DNA of 64,000 nucleotides from Prinia subflava (taxonomy: Eukaryota > Chordata > Aves > Passeriformes > Cisticolidae), in contig NW_026960608.1 in NCBI RefSeq assembly GCF_021018805.1, positions 3,596,001 through 3,660,000 of the forward strand. The letters run 5' to 3'. Below the pieces are notes generated by a model. The model was not told the origin of the DNA, ran no database searches, and saw only the letters and a program-made list of their open reading frames with translations. The first letter of the stretch is position 1. Each line of letters begins with the position of its first letter. Shown in pieces: positions 53,515 through 63,701 of the stretch. The position numbers and the translations under genes are program-made.

Positions 53515-53860
53515 GTGGGATCGGAGACCGAGCAACGGAGATCAAACCAATATGGTTATAACACACGTTCTCTTTATTCACGAGATGACTGATTATATAC
53601 AGTAAGAATAGTTTACAATGACAGGTGAATTTCTATTGTCAGGGGAGCGTGAGCAAATATGTAAACATTCACAGTTTAAGGCAGCTACCGCGTTTTCCCA
53701 GTAATTGCTCTATTCTATTAATACCCATACCTTAACTCAGCTTCCAGTGCCCTACAAGCTTATCTAGTTCTATGTAGGGTAAACGTTTGAGGCCTAGCAG
53801 GCCCCAGGTCTGAGGCCTAGTCTGAGGCCTAGTTTGGGATAGCTCACATCTCACTCCACA
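53515..53860 (-). mobile_element. Solo LTR related to the 4.0-kb provirus LTR
   Basis: It aligns with 40854-41209 from TGGGATCGGAGAC to CACTCCACA, with a 20-base deletion between GAGAC repeats at the start and a partly duplicated GAGGCCTAG block near 53790-53830. TTATATACAG on + gives the TATA box on -. No target duplication was found (flanks TATCAG and GCACAT), so it may have come by recombination or its edges may be changed. Confidence 0.75.
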
Positions 53861-55179
53861 GCACATTATGCCCACGATCTCGAAGAAACTCAGTTACACC
53901 CAGGTCCTAGCAATTGAGTGTTGAAGGACCAATAAAGTACCTCGCAATGCAGAAATGGTAAAGCTATCCAAGTGGGGTGCCTTTAAGAGGAGGTACACGG
54001 CTTGACAAAATTACGGATTCCCAGAAGAGTTCCCCTGCTGCCGAGAAGATGGATTACCTCGCCGCTGGTGGCAACCCAGTGGTCAGAGGCGCAGGCAGAG
54101 GAGTACACCTATGGGGGATCCTAGTAGTCCTGAACCTAGCCGTGTGCCCGATGGCTGGTCAGCCTCGGGGAGTTCAGCTTAGCACCAAGAAGGAGCAAAA
54201 GGCTGCGGAAACCACGGCATACCAAGCCCTGGATAGCTGCCAGAAGGTCGAGGGGTATAGGTACTATGCCTTTAATGGCACCCAGCACCCGAATGCTCAC
54301 ACTAGGCAAGCAAATGGTGAATCATGGCCCAACGGCAATGCCTAAGGATAAGTGGTCAGACTAGCTACTAAAACAAAGGGACAATGAGAACCATTTGCGG
54401 CTAACAGTGAAGGAATGTGTCTGAAAGAAACCTTCAGCTTATCAGTTAACAAGGAATTAAAAAAGGGGACTGAACAAATGGATAAAATTTAACATTTGGA
54501 AAGCAAAGTTTGGCTAATAGAAAAAACATTACCCGTAACTTGGGCCCAAGATGGTAATGAGAAACATGATATCCCAATCCATCCCAATGCTCCTAAGCTT
54601 GCAAATTGCAATAGAAATCCTTTCAAATCTTACTTGAGATGCCCTGGAATTACTGGCCCAACAACATCCTAAACCGAAGGTTTTTATACATCGACACTGG
54701 GCGGCATTAAACTCCTGGTTGGCTGAAGAAGGAGCCTCTAGGAAATTAAAAGGGATTAAATACCAGACAGGGATTAATGGTTACAGGAAAACTGTAAGGG
54801 ACCAAGCTGTGGGAATTAAAAGGGTGACAAGGCCGCAGACCTCGTGGTGGGAACAACTTCTCGGGGAAAGAACCTGGTGGGAGAAGATAGGACTTATTAT
54901 ACTATGCCCCCTTACAGTAATAATAGTTCTACCTTGCATAACACCTGGCCTCATCCATTCAATATATCTGATAGTACAAGGAATACAGGTACTAAGGACA
55001 ATGAACTTAAGGGGAAAAAAGGAAAGCAGGGCGGCAACTGCATTGGCTAACTTCAAGGCACTGGTAAGAACAAAAAGAAGTAGCCATAGGGATAACATCC
55101 AGCCTGGATTTGAACAATTAGGAATGTTAAAGGGAAAAGAAAACATGAATTATATGTTGAAATTAAAAGGGGAGGGGAT
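53861..55179 (+). pseudogene. env: env with deleted surface subunit (gammaretrovirus-like)
   Basis: A 122-codon frame from 53977 includes a likely signal sequence (LWGILVVLNLAVC) after an alternative start at 54049. Stops follow near 54343. A later 160-codon frame (54719-55201) carries the C-terminal part of the transmembrane subunit, with TSWWEQLLGERTWWEKIG and a long hydrophobic span (IILCPLTVIIVLPCI). At about 1.1 kb, env is roughly half the usual length, so most of the surface and fusion regions are gone. Confidence 0.75.
55165..55178 (+). promoter_or_regulatory. Polypurine tract of gammaretrovirus-like provirus
   Basis: AAAAGGGGAGGGGA lies immediately before the 3' LTR start (TGTGATAAATG at 55180). 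It primes plus-strand DNA in reverse transcription. Confidence 0.88.
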
Positions 55180-55881
55180 TGTGATAAATGATGTTGAGTA
55201 ATTCGTGTTTATAATGTATGTATAATATAAAACAAGTTATGCCCTTTGAAATAAACGGTAAAATCATACAAGGCTGGAAGGGGGGGGGGGGTAGACGGAT
55301 TTGGGAATGACCCTTGCCGGGAACCGGGGAACGACCAAATAAACAAGAGAAAAGAAGAGTGGGTCCGAGGAAGATGGGTCCTCGCCAGAGATGGGATTGC
55401 GAATGACCCAACCATTACCACCAAGACGGGCCGTGCTCCACCACCAGGGGCACGCATTTCAATACGTGAGTCCCAGAAGTCCCAGAAGTCATACCTAATA
55501 TTCATCTCCCCATGGAAGGACTATTCAACGGACCAAACAGCAAAGATGAATCCCCATGAATATGAAGGAAAGCTGATTCAACCGACCGAGCGGCAAGGAT
55601 GGACCCCCATGAATATGATGAAGAACTGAAAGGACAAAGAAAGCATGGAGTAATGCTCAGTCCCACTAAAGAAACTGTATAAAAACTGGGCTCATGGAAC
55701 TGAAAGTGTGAACAGGGGGAGCTGTGGTGCGATAGAGGCCGTAGCTAAGGTCCACCCAGTGCCGATCCCGGGACTCAACACCGATTCTTTAATTGTTGAC
55801 TTACCCGAAATTCTGTCCAATTATTTTTCTAAAATTAATAAAATCATTTATTAATTTAGAATTGGCTCAGCATTTATTATA
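55180..55881 (+). mobile_element. 3' LTR of gammaretrovirus-like provirus
   Basis: 702 bases. It differs from the 5' LTR by about 5 substitutions, one extra T and a short tandem duplication of CCCAGAAGT near 55480. Its terminal CA reads TA. The ATTA duplication follows at 55882-55885. Confidence 0.93.
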
Positions 55882-55885
55882 ATTA

Positions 55886-55911
55886 TTTGATCAAAATATT
55901 CATAACAAACA
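55886..55911 (-). mobile_element. Possible far end of family C LTR
   Basis: A short AT-rich string ending CATAACAAACA, between the ATTA duplication and the point where the ERVL LTR resumes. It is the likely continuation of the sequence left of 34061 and of the LTR that starts at 32695. Confidence 0.4.
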
Positions 55912-56017
55912 TCCCAGTTGTTTTCTATCTTATTTACTCTCCCCTGTTCTTCTGGGAAGAGGAGTGATAGAGCAGCTTGGCGGGCATCTGGCTTCCAGCT
56001 GAGTTCAGCCCATTACA
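55912..56017 (+). mobile_element. ERVL 5' LTR, right part
   Basis: From AGTTGTTTTCTATCTTATTT to CAGCCCATTACA this aligns with the last 100 bases of the ERVL LTR at 27353-27926 (AGTTCTTTTCCATCTTATTT to CAAACCACTAC). It completes the LTR that stops at 32694. Confidence 0.8.
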
Positions 56018-56571
56018 GTCCTTGTTAGTACCCAATGTGTGTGGTGAGAAAAAAGCAGTTATATATATATATGTGTATGTGTATATTACATGCTATAGTA
56101 AACAGTGCTTATCAAGTAGCAAGCTCCTCTGCGGGACATGGAGTTTGTCAGATGCACTGCTTATCTCTTTATTTTGTTGTGTTTGGGAACATGTTAAAAG
56201 GCTCTTTGCTTTGTCCTTACACTGATGGCCTTCTTATGCTGGGGTAACTATCTTCTGTAGACGATGATGGAATATGTTTCCTTCTTTCTGCCTGAGATCA
56301 ATGTGAATCATTTTATATTGCAGGCTCCCATCATCATTGCTCATCCTTATGTAAGCTGTTAAATACTGTTAATAATAGCAAATACTGGTGGTACACTATG
56401 GAGTTTGTGGAATCTGGTGTCATCCTGGTGTAAGACAAAACAGACTTTAGATGAGGAGATACTGAAATGTTCCCTGAGGCATCCAGTTCCCTGGTTGCAG
56501 GGTGTGTGGAAGGATTTAGGCAGGTTTTTAGGGCAGTTATCACCTCCCATTTCCTGGGACTTTACACCCGA
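56018..56571 (+). other. ERVL leader with lysine-like primer site
   Basis: Just after the LTR, TTAGTACCCAATGTGTGTGG (about 56025-56044) resembles a decayed lysine-type primer site (CCCAACGTGGGG). The rest is non-coding leader up to the solo LTR. A TA-rich run lies near 56060-56080. Confidence 0.5.
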
Positions 56572-56576
56572 ACAGG

Positions 56577-57928
56577 TGTCATGGGTTGGCGCTGGCCAAA
56601 TGCCAGTGCACCCATGAGTGTATGTTTTTCCTAATGAACTACTTTGAGATGTGGTCAAGAACAGAGCAGAGCAGGCCTAAAACTTGAAATATAAAAAAAC
56701 TTTATTAAACTACATAACAACAGACAATAGGAAAGAAAAGAAAACCTAAACACCCAGAAACAGAAATGAAAACCTCCCAGAACATTTCTTCTCCTCCGCC
56801 AATTTCCACCTCTTACATGCTTGAACGGTTAACACTTGCACATTACCCTCATCTGACTTGCTTAAACCAAAACCCTGGGTTCCCAATCAAAGTCATCATC
56901 ACTCAAAAAAACCAATCTTCAATTGATCCAGAGAGAGAGGAGTCTCTCTCGCACCACAAACCCCCCACAGGAAACACAGGTCCACCCTCCCGTGTTCCCA
57001 TGGCACCACCCAGAGAAGTCTGCCAGGGTGACACCCTCCTTTCCATGTCCAGTGCTCTCACCACCGTCCATGGACCAAAACCGCATATAGGGCTCTTTTA
57101 AGGATGTTCGGCCAAGTACCAAAAACCAGCCATCTTCTCATTGGGACAAGCAGTCCCCCCCACATTTACCCCTGGGGCCAAGGGTTCCAAGAACAAGGCC
57201 ACAAAGTCTTTGGTTTTGAGCCAAATGCATCCACCCAAATACAGTCTTATTAATGTTCAGGAGAATTCAGGGTCTGTCTATGGCTAACATTACGCAAGAA
57301 AAGTCCAGCCCAAAAGCCACTTCTCTTCATCTCTGCCATCAAGGGGGTCCTTTTCATCATCCTTTATCATCTCGGTCCCAGGCTGTCTCTCTCTCTTCTA
57401 AAACCACCAGCCATGAGAATCAATGTCTGGGAATAGTTTTCTTCTGCCTCGGAAAGAGTTAAAAGCTTCTGGCTCCTGGCAAGGCCACAGGCTCAGACAC
57501 TCGCAAGCTCCGGCAACTCCCACATGCAGCTCGGCACCTTCTCCCTTGGGGAGGAGACGGAACGAGGGGGAGTGGTGGGGGGGACGGGAAGGAGGGACGG
57601 AAGGCACCTCCAAAGTTCTGGCGCAGCTCCAGTCCCATTCTTTCTCTTTCCCCCCCGGGCCACAGGCCTACCTCAGCCTGGCCACCTGGCTCCCCTCCCC
57701 CACCCAGCCTGGTAAGCTGGGCAGGGAAGGAGGAAAAAGATGCTCCTCTCCTGAAAGCGGAGCCAGAAAGAGAGAAGTCCCTCTGGGACTCCTTGCTTTT
57801 AACCCCTTGTGTCCTCGGAGGTGTGACCAACCCCTCAGTGGCCACTCTAGGTGCCAACATTCAAACCTGACCACTGATTGGTTTGACCTCAGCTTCCTGA
57901 AAAACTCACTTCCCCTCAAACCAAGACA
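56577..57928 (-). mobile_element. Solo LTR (family B) in ERVL leader/gag
   Basis: 1352 bases, starting TGTCATGGG and ending CAAACCAAGACA on +, with perfect 5-bp duplications ACAGG (56572-56576 and 57929-57933). It aligns with the solo LTR at 35585-37007. AATAAAGTT on - lies near 56700. The overlapping frames in its GC-rich middle are by-products. Confidence 0.93.
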
Positions 57929-57933
57929 ACAGG

Positions 57934-58450
57934 TAATCAACCCTGGCAAACTGACTGGTCACCTGATAGAGGGGTGCCTTACCTACCCCAGTGAAAACCA
58001 GGAGCTTCTTGCCCTGTATGGGGGCCTGGCCTGTGTCTACTGAGTCACAGTTCAGTACTTTCAGAGGACTGTAATTGAGGCAGGAACCCAAACTGCATTT
58101 GAGGACAACTATAGCTGAAACAGGGACTCAAACCACAGCAGCTACAGTAATTGCCCCAGTAGTGAAAAAGAAAAAAATGGACAAGGCAAGTTACAGGCCC
58201 ATACCATCAATTAGTAAAGGAGAAAGAAGAAGCAAGAGAAATAAAAGTTGGAGAGGAGGTGTTAGATCAAGAAGCAGGTCCTTCAACAAAGAAAATGAAA
58301 AAAGTGAGGCAAATCAAACAGGAAACCAAAGTGTGTTGGTTTTGCACAGAAGTGATTTTTCCAAGAAAGTTATAGCAAAACAAATCAGTGACTGGGTTTG
58401 AATAAGGACACCTGGTGAAGCCACTAGAAAGGTGACACGCCTCTGTGAAC
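57934..58450 (+). pseudogene. gag: ERVL-type gag, N-terminal part
   Basis: A broken frame contains TQTTAATVIAPVVKKKK, a basic Ser/Arg/Glu-rich linker, and RSDFSKKVIAKQISDWV at the place where ERVL Gag has its DF-R-PGE-WLLRCWDN segment. One stop lies near 58400. The next part of the same gag appears at 61780 after unrelated sequence. It belongs with the LTR at 32212/55912. Confidence 0.55.
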
Positions 58451-59089
58451 ACACAAGTTAAAATAACAGAAATCCCAGGAAAAGTTCTCTTTCCTTCCGG
58501 CCTGGGAAGAGGCAAGCTGGCTCAGCTCCCTCCATGCTGTGGGGGCTGGGCCAGGCAGGCCCTTTCCTGGGAAGCCTGCCATGCCCCGTCCCGGGCTGCA
58601 GCTGGGCCCAGCAGCTACTGGGAGGGGAGGAGAGAATGCCCCATCTTGGCCAGATCAGGCCAAGTGGCTGCTTACATTCTGCCACTAAAGCTGCCTCCCA
58701 TCGCGGCCCCAGGAGGCCTGGCAGGGCTGAGCCAGCTCCCACCCCCCCCCCTTGTAGCTGTCAGGCAGAGGAAGGGGGAGAAGCCCCAGCCACGGGCATG
58801 CTGCTGTGAGATCCTAGCCATGTCTCCCCAGCACGCTCTAGCCACTGCTACCAAGACCCCTTGCCGAGGGAGGGGCCCAGCTGCATGCGAGATCATGCAG
58901 CTAAGACCAAATGCAGCTATGCAGCAGTGCAGAGTGGCCTGCAGCTGAACCACCTTCAGCCACTGTCCAGGAAAAAGAGCATCATGACTGTCTGCAGACT
59001 TGGGAGAAATTTTAACTCTTTCCTTGCACAGATGAAACTTGCAAAACACTAATTCTCTCTCTGAGTGAGAGAAAGGGCAGAGTGGAGAC
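58451..59089. other. Unassigned GC-rich sequence
   Basis: GC-rich, with CAGCTG- and GGGAGG-type words and a C-run near 58741-58750. Frames of 90-176 codons overlap on both strands without known motifs. It may be the U3 part of the LTR that follows or an insertion in ERVL gag. Confidence 0.3.
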
Positions 59090-60335
59090 ATGTAGAGAGA
59101 CAATATGAAGACATCAAAGTCAGTGAAGGAAGAATTTGGTCTTAGATGGAAGAAGAATGAGAAGATGCCTAGTCCTAGGCTGAAATTCTTTTGTGAAACC
59201 ATGATAATGGACTATGATATACTAGAACATCCTTTTAAATCATGGAAAATATGCATTGGGGAGATGAGAGTGTTCAGATTGCAGATATAAGCAAAGGCAT
59301 TTGTGGTGGACTAAGTAAACATTGAAGTAGCTGTGATTTTATGAGAAGTTTGAACAGAGAGAGAGAGATGAGATGAAGATGATGCTCTGCCCCCAGGAAG
59401 ACCTCTGTTCTTAAAGGTGATCTCAGAGAGAGATGAAGAAAACATTTGCTTTTGAACTGTTCCTCTTTAAAATGGTACCCCATGAGTTTACATGACCCAT
59501 AATGCAGCTATGGGAAGGCTGTGTGATATGGGAGGGACTTCACTGTGGAATTGCATTTTATGGAAATGGTATGCTCTGGCTTACCTCTGGAAAGTGTATG
59601 GTTTATCCCAAGTTTGTAACCTCCCTGCGGTATCATGTATCTGTAACCCCATTGGCTGAAGAATCTTACAGCACCCACTTTGAATCTCCCTGTTAAGAGT
59701 GCAGGGGGAAGTGGGCTCATCCTCTCTTTGCCCGGGAGGTCTCCAGAGGCTCTGCTGCTCTCCCCTTCCCTCTCCCCTTCCCCCTCTCCCCTTCCCTTCC
59801 CCCTCTCCCTCAGTGACCATGCTGCCTTCCCGGGGTCAAACTCCAAATAAACCCTCATCTCATCAGCACTTCACCAGCCGTCTAGAGTCTCTTTGCCTGC
59901 CTGCATGCAAATACCAACAAACCTAGAGCCCGGGGGGCTCCTGGGGAACTCTCCCCGGGGACCCACCAAAATCTAAACTACAACACTTCACAACTGCAGA
60001 TTCCCAGGTGGCTGCTTTTGTGAGAATTAAAAGACACAAGAGGACTGTTCTTTCTTGTGGGAAGTTTCCATGGCAGACCAAAAGAGATCTCTCTCTAAAA
60101 GAACTGATGAAAGACTATTTTATATGTAGTAAACTGACCCAGAGTTCCAAGTTTTGTCTTTATACATTGTCCATGAGAAGGGAAAGGAAAGTTGTGGGGG
60201 AGGAGAAGTATTTTGAAGGTTTTATTGATTCTTATTAATTTTTTCCTCTCTTGTAGTTTTGTCAATAAACCTGTCTTTATGCTCTTTTAAGTGTTGAGCC
60301 TGCTTTGCTTTTCTCCTAATCCTATCTCACATCAG
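59090..60335 (+). mobile_element. Songbird-type LTR, split by a 441-bp element
   Basis: It has GAAGATGCCTAGTC near 59161, GCATTGGGGAGA near 59252, and near the end CCTCTCTTGTAGTTTTGTC, AATAAACCTG (about 60266) and GCCTGCTTTGCTTTTCTCC. I recognise this 3' part as a common songbird LTR type. The start is not fixed. The coding-like frames are by-products. Confidence 0.55.
59544..59984 (+). mobile_element. 441-bp compact element, copy 2
   Basis: It aligns with 38854-39302. It begins TGTGGAATTGC and has the same CT-rich tract and AATAAACCC (about 59846). Perfect 7-bp duplications ACTTCAC flank it (59537-59543 and 59985-59991). The 3' tail after GGGGACCCACC is AAAATCTAAACTACAAC and differs from copy 1. 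Confidence 0.85.
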
Positions 60336-60395
60336 AAAAAGAGTAAATAATTCTAGTACCTCAGGGTTGTGGTTCCCTGAGATTCTCCTCGGGGT

Positions 60396-61098
60396 TGCTG
60401 TTCCCCAAGGTAATAAGATTTTTCATCTTCTCTTTGCCCTAAGTGTTTCACACCAGAGGTAGAGACGACAAGCTGAGTCCACCAGTGCATGTTTCCAAGG
60501 TTGTTTATTCTTCATTATCTCAGTTCCTTCTCAGCTCTGCCAGGTCTCCCTGGCAGGGTACCTTATCTTAGTTCTTTCTCAGCTCTGCAAGGCATCCCCA
60601 GCAGAGCAGGACACGTGGCGGACTGGGCGGATCAGAGAGCCCCGCACATTATGTACGGTACCCTTGACCCAACCACTGTCCAAAACGTACTTTTTATTTA
60701 CAGAATCGTACCAATACTTACTACCTATGTTAACATGTCGTTTCTACTCTAAACCAGTCTCTAAAATCCAACTCAGCAAAAGATGGGGGACGAGAGCAAG
60801 AACAAGGAGCACAGGGGCCACTCCCCAACTCCTCCATCTTGTCTCTTCAACCCCATATACTAAAAATCCTAGATTCTACATTTACATTCTATGATAAACT
60901 AAATATTACTTATTTTGAATTCTCTCAGCTTGTGATTCTTCATACAATGTGGGCATTCACTCCCATGGACAGGGATCAGAGGCAGTGTCCTCCCGGACTC
61001 TGTGTGAGGCTGGTTGACCCCCTTGTACAGCTCCCAGACTCCCCTGTCCGGTCTCCAAACCCTCCAGGGTGGCCAGAGGGATGTTCTAGACTCCGACA
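60396..61098 (-). mobile_element. Tandem LTR-like unit 1
   Basis: On + it begins TGCTGTTCCCCAAGG and ends GACTCCGACA, TG to CA. GTTGTTTATTCTTC near 60500 gives AATAAA on -, so the unit is on -. GGGT precedes it (60392-60395) and separates it from unit 2. Confidence 0.75.
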
Positions 61099-61102
61099 GG
61101 GT

Positions 61103-61758
61103 TGCTGTTCCCCAAGGTAATAAGGTTTTCGGGCTTTTCTAGCCCTAAAGGTTCCAGGCAGGATCCAGAGAAGACAAGCTGAGTCCGCCAGTCCATGATT
61201 CCAAGGTTGTTTATTCTTTCATTATCTCTCAGTTCTTTCCCAGGTCTGCAAGGCATCCCCAGCAGAGCAGGACACGAGGCGGACTGGCTGGATCAGAGGG
61301 TCCCGGACCTTATGTATGGTACCCTTGACCCAACTACCGTCCAAAACATACTTTTTATTTACAAAATTTTGCCAATACCTACTACCTATGTTAACATGTC
61401 GTTTCTACTCTAAACCAATCCTTGAAATCCAACTCAGCAAACGATGGGGGACGAGAGCAAGAACAAGGAGGACAGGACCACTCCCCAATTCCTCCATCTT
61501 GTCTCTTCAAACCCATATACTAAAAATCCTGGTTTCTACATTTACATTCTATGATAAACTAGCTACTACTTATTTTGAATTCTCTCAGCTTGTGATCCTT
61601 CATACAATGTGGGCATTCACTTCCATAGCCAGGGATCAAGAGCAGTATCCACCTGGGCTCTGTGTGAGGCTGGCTGACCCCCTTGTACAGATCTCAAATC
61701 CCCCTGTCCAGTCTCCAAACCCTTCAGGGTGGCCAGAGGGATGTCCTGGACTCCGACA
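61103..61758 (-). mobile_element. Tandem LTR-like unit 2
   Basis: Direct repeat of unit 1, about 90% alike by eye over most of its length and some 47 bases shorter. It has the same TG and CCGACA ends. GGGT (61099-61102) lies before it; TAGT follows it, so there is no simple duplication around the pair. Confidence 0.75.
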
Positions 61759-62267
61759 TAGTAGGCACTCAAACCACTACAAATAATTCAGGAAACAGAA
61801 ATTGGTGAACCTGAAACCACTACAAGAAGTTACTTGGTCCCTGATCTCACCAGAACTTCAAGACTTGCAAAAAGATTACTGCCTCCAGCTAGGTGAGTGT
61901 TTTTCTGTCTGGCTGCTTTGATGCTGGGATAACAGGCTCAGGAATCCTGGACAGAAGGCAGAGATTTTGGAGCATTGCCTGGGAAGGTGACTCATGCTCA
62001 GGAAGCAGCACCATATAATGAGTTATCAGAAGATGAAAGAGGCTATGCACTCTTTACTGATGGATTCTGCCTTGGGGTAAGGAGAAAGCTGCTGTATGGA
62101 GTCCCCACATGACGAGTTGTTGAGGCCGCTGAACGAGAAAGGGAGTCAAATCAATTTGCAGAAGTGAAAGCAATTCAACTAGCCCTAGAGATTGCTGAAG
62201 AAGAAAAGTTGCCTATACTCTATACTCATTCCCCTGGATGATGGCTAATGCCCTATGGAGGTGGCTG
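61759..62267 (+). pseudogene. pol: ERVL gag fragment fused to RNase H
   Basis: Near 61845-61960 a broken frame reads SPELQDLQKDY and then CWDN, a Gag segment of ERVL. From about 62000 it passes into APYNELSEDERGYALFTDG and QFAEVKAIQLALEIAEEEK, the ERVL RNase H with its first Asp and Glu. The material between (rest of gag, protease, RT) is deleted. A solo LTR cuts it at 62267. Confidence 0.75.
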
Positions 62268-62705
62268 TGATGCCTTAAGTTTTAGCTTTCATATTTTCCA
62301 GATTCTGTATTGCAGTAGTATATAACTCTGAACTTCAAATAAAGTGGTAGCAAGTTCTCTTCACGGGGTAGTTAGACAAAACAATCCTTTTCCAGCTTGA
62401 GAACCAAGGACACCATTGCAGCTTCAGGCCCAAAACATATAAACAACAGCAAATTGAGGAGAGCAATCTGGGAGGATGGAACTTTATAACCTGAAGCTGT
62501 ACATGGACATTTACCCCCAATATGTAAATGGACCAAAGCTTATAAAAGTGTGAAAACTTGGGACCTGTTGTCCATCTTGGGTGTAGCCTTGGCCAGGCTC
62601 TTGGACTGCCTAAGGTGTATCCTTTGAAGGCCCTTTTTTATAAATACATACTTTATTCCTTTAACTCTGTTTAGCCTCTCTTCTAGGTAGCCTCTCAAGG
62701 CATCA
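62268..62705 (+). mobile_element. 438-bp solo LTR in ERVL RNase H
   Basis: It starts TGATGCCTT and ends AAGGCATCA, a perfect 9-base inverted terminal match. GCTG flanks it on both sides (62264-62267 and 62706-62709), a 4-bp duplication as made by gammaretrovirus-like integrases. TTATAAAAGTG near 62549 is the TATA box; a poly-A signal is less clear. RNase H coding continues across it. Confidence 0.88.
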
Positions 62706-62830
62706 GCTGCAGCAATGGAAGAAGACCAATTGGCAACGCAGGGGTAAACCCATCTGGGCTGCTGGACTGTGGCAGGACATCACTGCATGGGCTCTGAAGG
62801 TATTTTTTTTTTCCCATGTTGCTTATATGC
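62706..62830 (+). pseudogene. pol: ERVL RNase H, continued
   Basis: The reading resumes with LQQWKKTNWQRRGKPIWAA and LWQDITAWA, typical of ERVL RNase H. It ends at the LTR that starts at 62831. The rest of pol is not seen. Confidence 0.8.
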
Positions 62831-63690
62831 TGTCCTGGTTTGAAGGGCAAGTGTCTGCCAAGGAAGGTAGGAACCTCCCTTGGAATGGAAAATGTGACCC
62901 CTTGTAGTGGTTTCAGTTTGTCAATTTTTGTTTTCTGGGCAATGTACTAATTTTAGTACTAAATTAGTCCCTCCAAATTATTATAACTTTAAAATTATGG
63001 GGCTTTCAGGCAAAGATATAGGAAAAGGAATAACAGTTCTTTACTAGTGTGTGTATATATATGTATAACAAAGCAAACAAACAATAACAGCAGCAACAAC
63101 AAACAAAATCAGAAACCCAATAACAGCCTTCTCTCAACTGTCAAGCACTTTCCCCTTCGGTGTAGTTATGGCCACAGCCAGCAGTGGCACTGTTGGCTCC
63201 CAGCCTGGCAGGGCAGGTGCAGTGATTCCCCTGCAGCTGCAGCGGGCACTATGGCATGAGCATAGCCACTCCTCTCCACACAACTAATGGTGGACAGGCC
63301 AGCAGGAGAGATAGAAAAGGGGTTTCCCTTACAAACCCACAGGGGCAGCTGATCCTGGATGGCAGAAGGGACTGTAGCAGGAACCTGGGAGCAGTAGCCA
63401 GAACAGCAGAGGCAAGCAGACCCCAGGGTGGCAAACAAAATGTAACAGAAACTTGGCAGACATAGGAAGAATTGCAGGGGGTCAGGCAGATGAGGGGTAT
63501 CAGGTTAAAGTGTAGTGAAAAGCTCAAAGCAGCGGCAGAAGACAGAGGGGCTGGGCAGTGGCAGCCAGGCTTCTGCAAACAGCCGGGAGAAGCTCCCTCG
63601 GAGGGACTCGGGGCTTGAAGTCTCAGTTTTTTCCCTGGGGCATCTGAGTAGATGGTGAGGGTCCCTTTCCAGTGAGTTCAGGTGTTAATA
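62831..63690 (-). mobile_element. ERVL-like LTR (family A)
   Basis: It begins TGTCCTGGTTTGAAGGGC on +, the reverse of the family A 3' terminus. The AATAACAGTTCTTTACTAG block follows near 63031. A non-matching stretch near 62905-62970 looks like a small insertion. The upper limit is approximate. Confidence 0.7.
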
Positions 63691-63701
63691 AGGTCCCAGC
63701 T

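Larger units (their letters stand above)
34061..55881 (+). mobile_element. Gammaretrovirus-like provirus swollen by five later insertions
   Basis: LTRs at 34061-34752 and 55180-55881 are flanked by perfect 4-bp duplications ATTA (34057-34060 and 55882-55885), the size made by gammaretroviral integrases. The order is leader, gag with PPPY and a single zinc knuckle, protease, RT, RNase H, integrase, env and polypurine tract. Nested insertions lie at 35585-37007, 38758-40355, 40854-44858, 45390-51350 and 53515-53860. Taking these out leaves about 8.5 kb. The LTRs differ at about 5 bases plus 2 indels, so it is fairly young, yet every gene is damaged. Confidence 0.92.
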
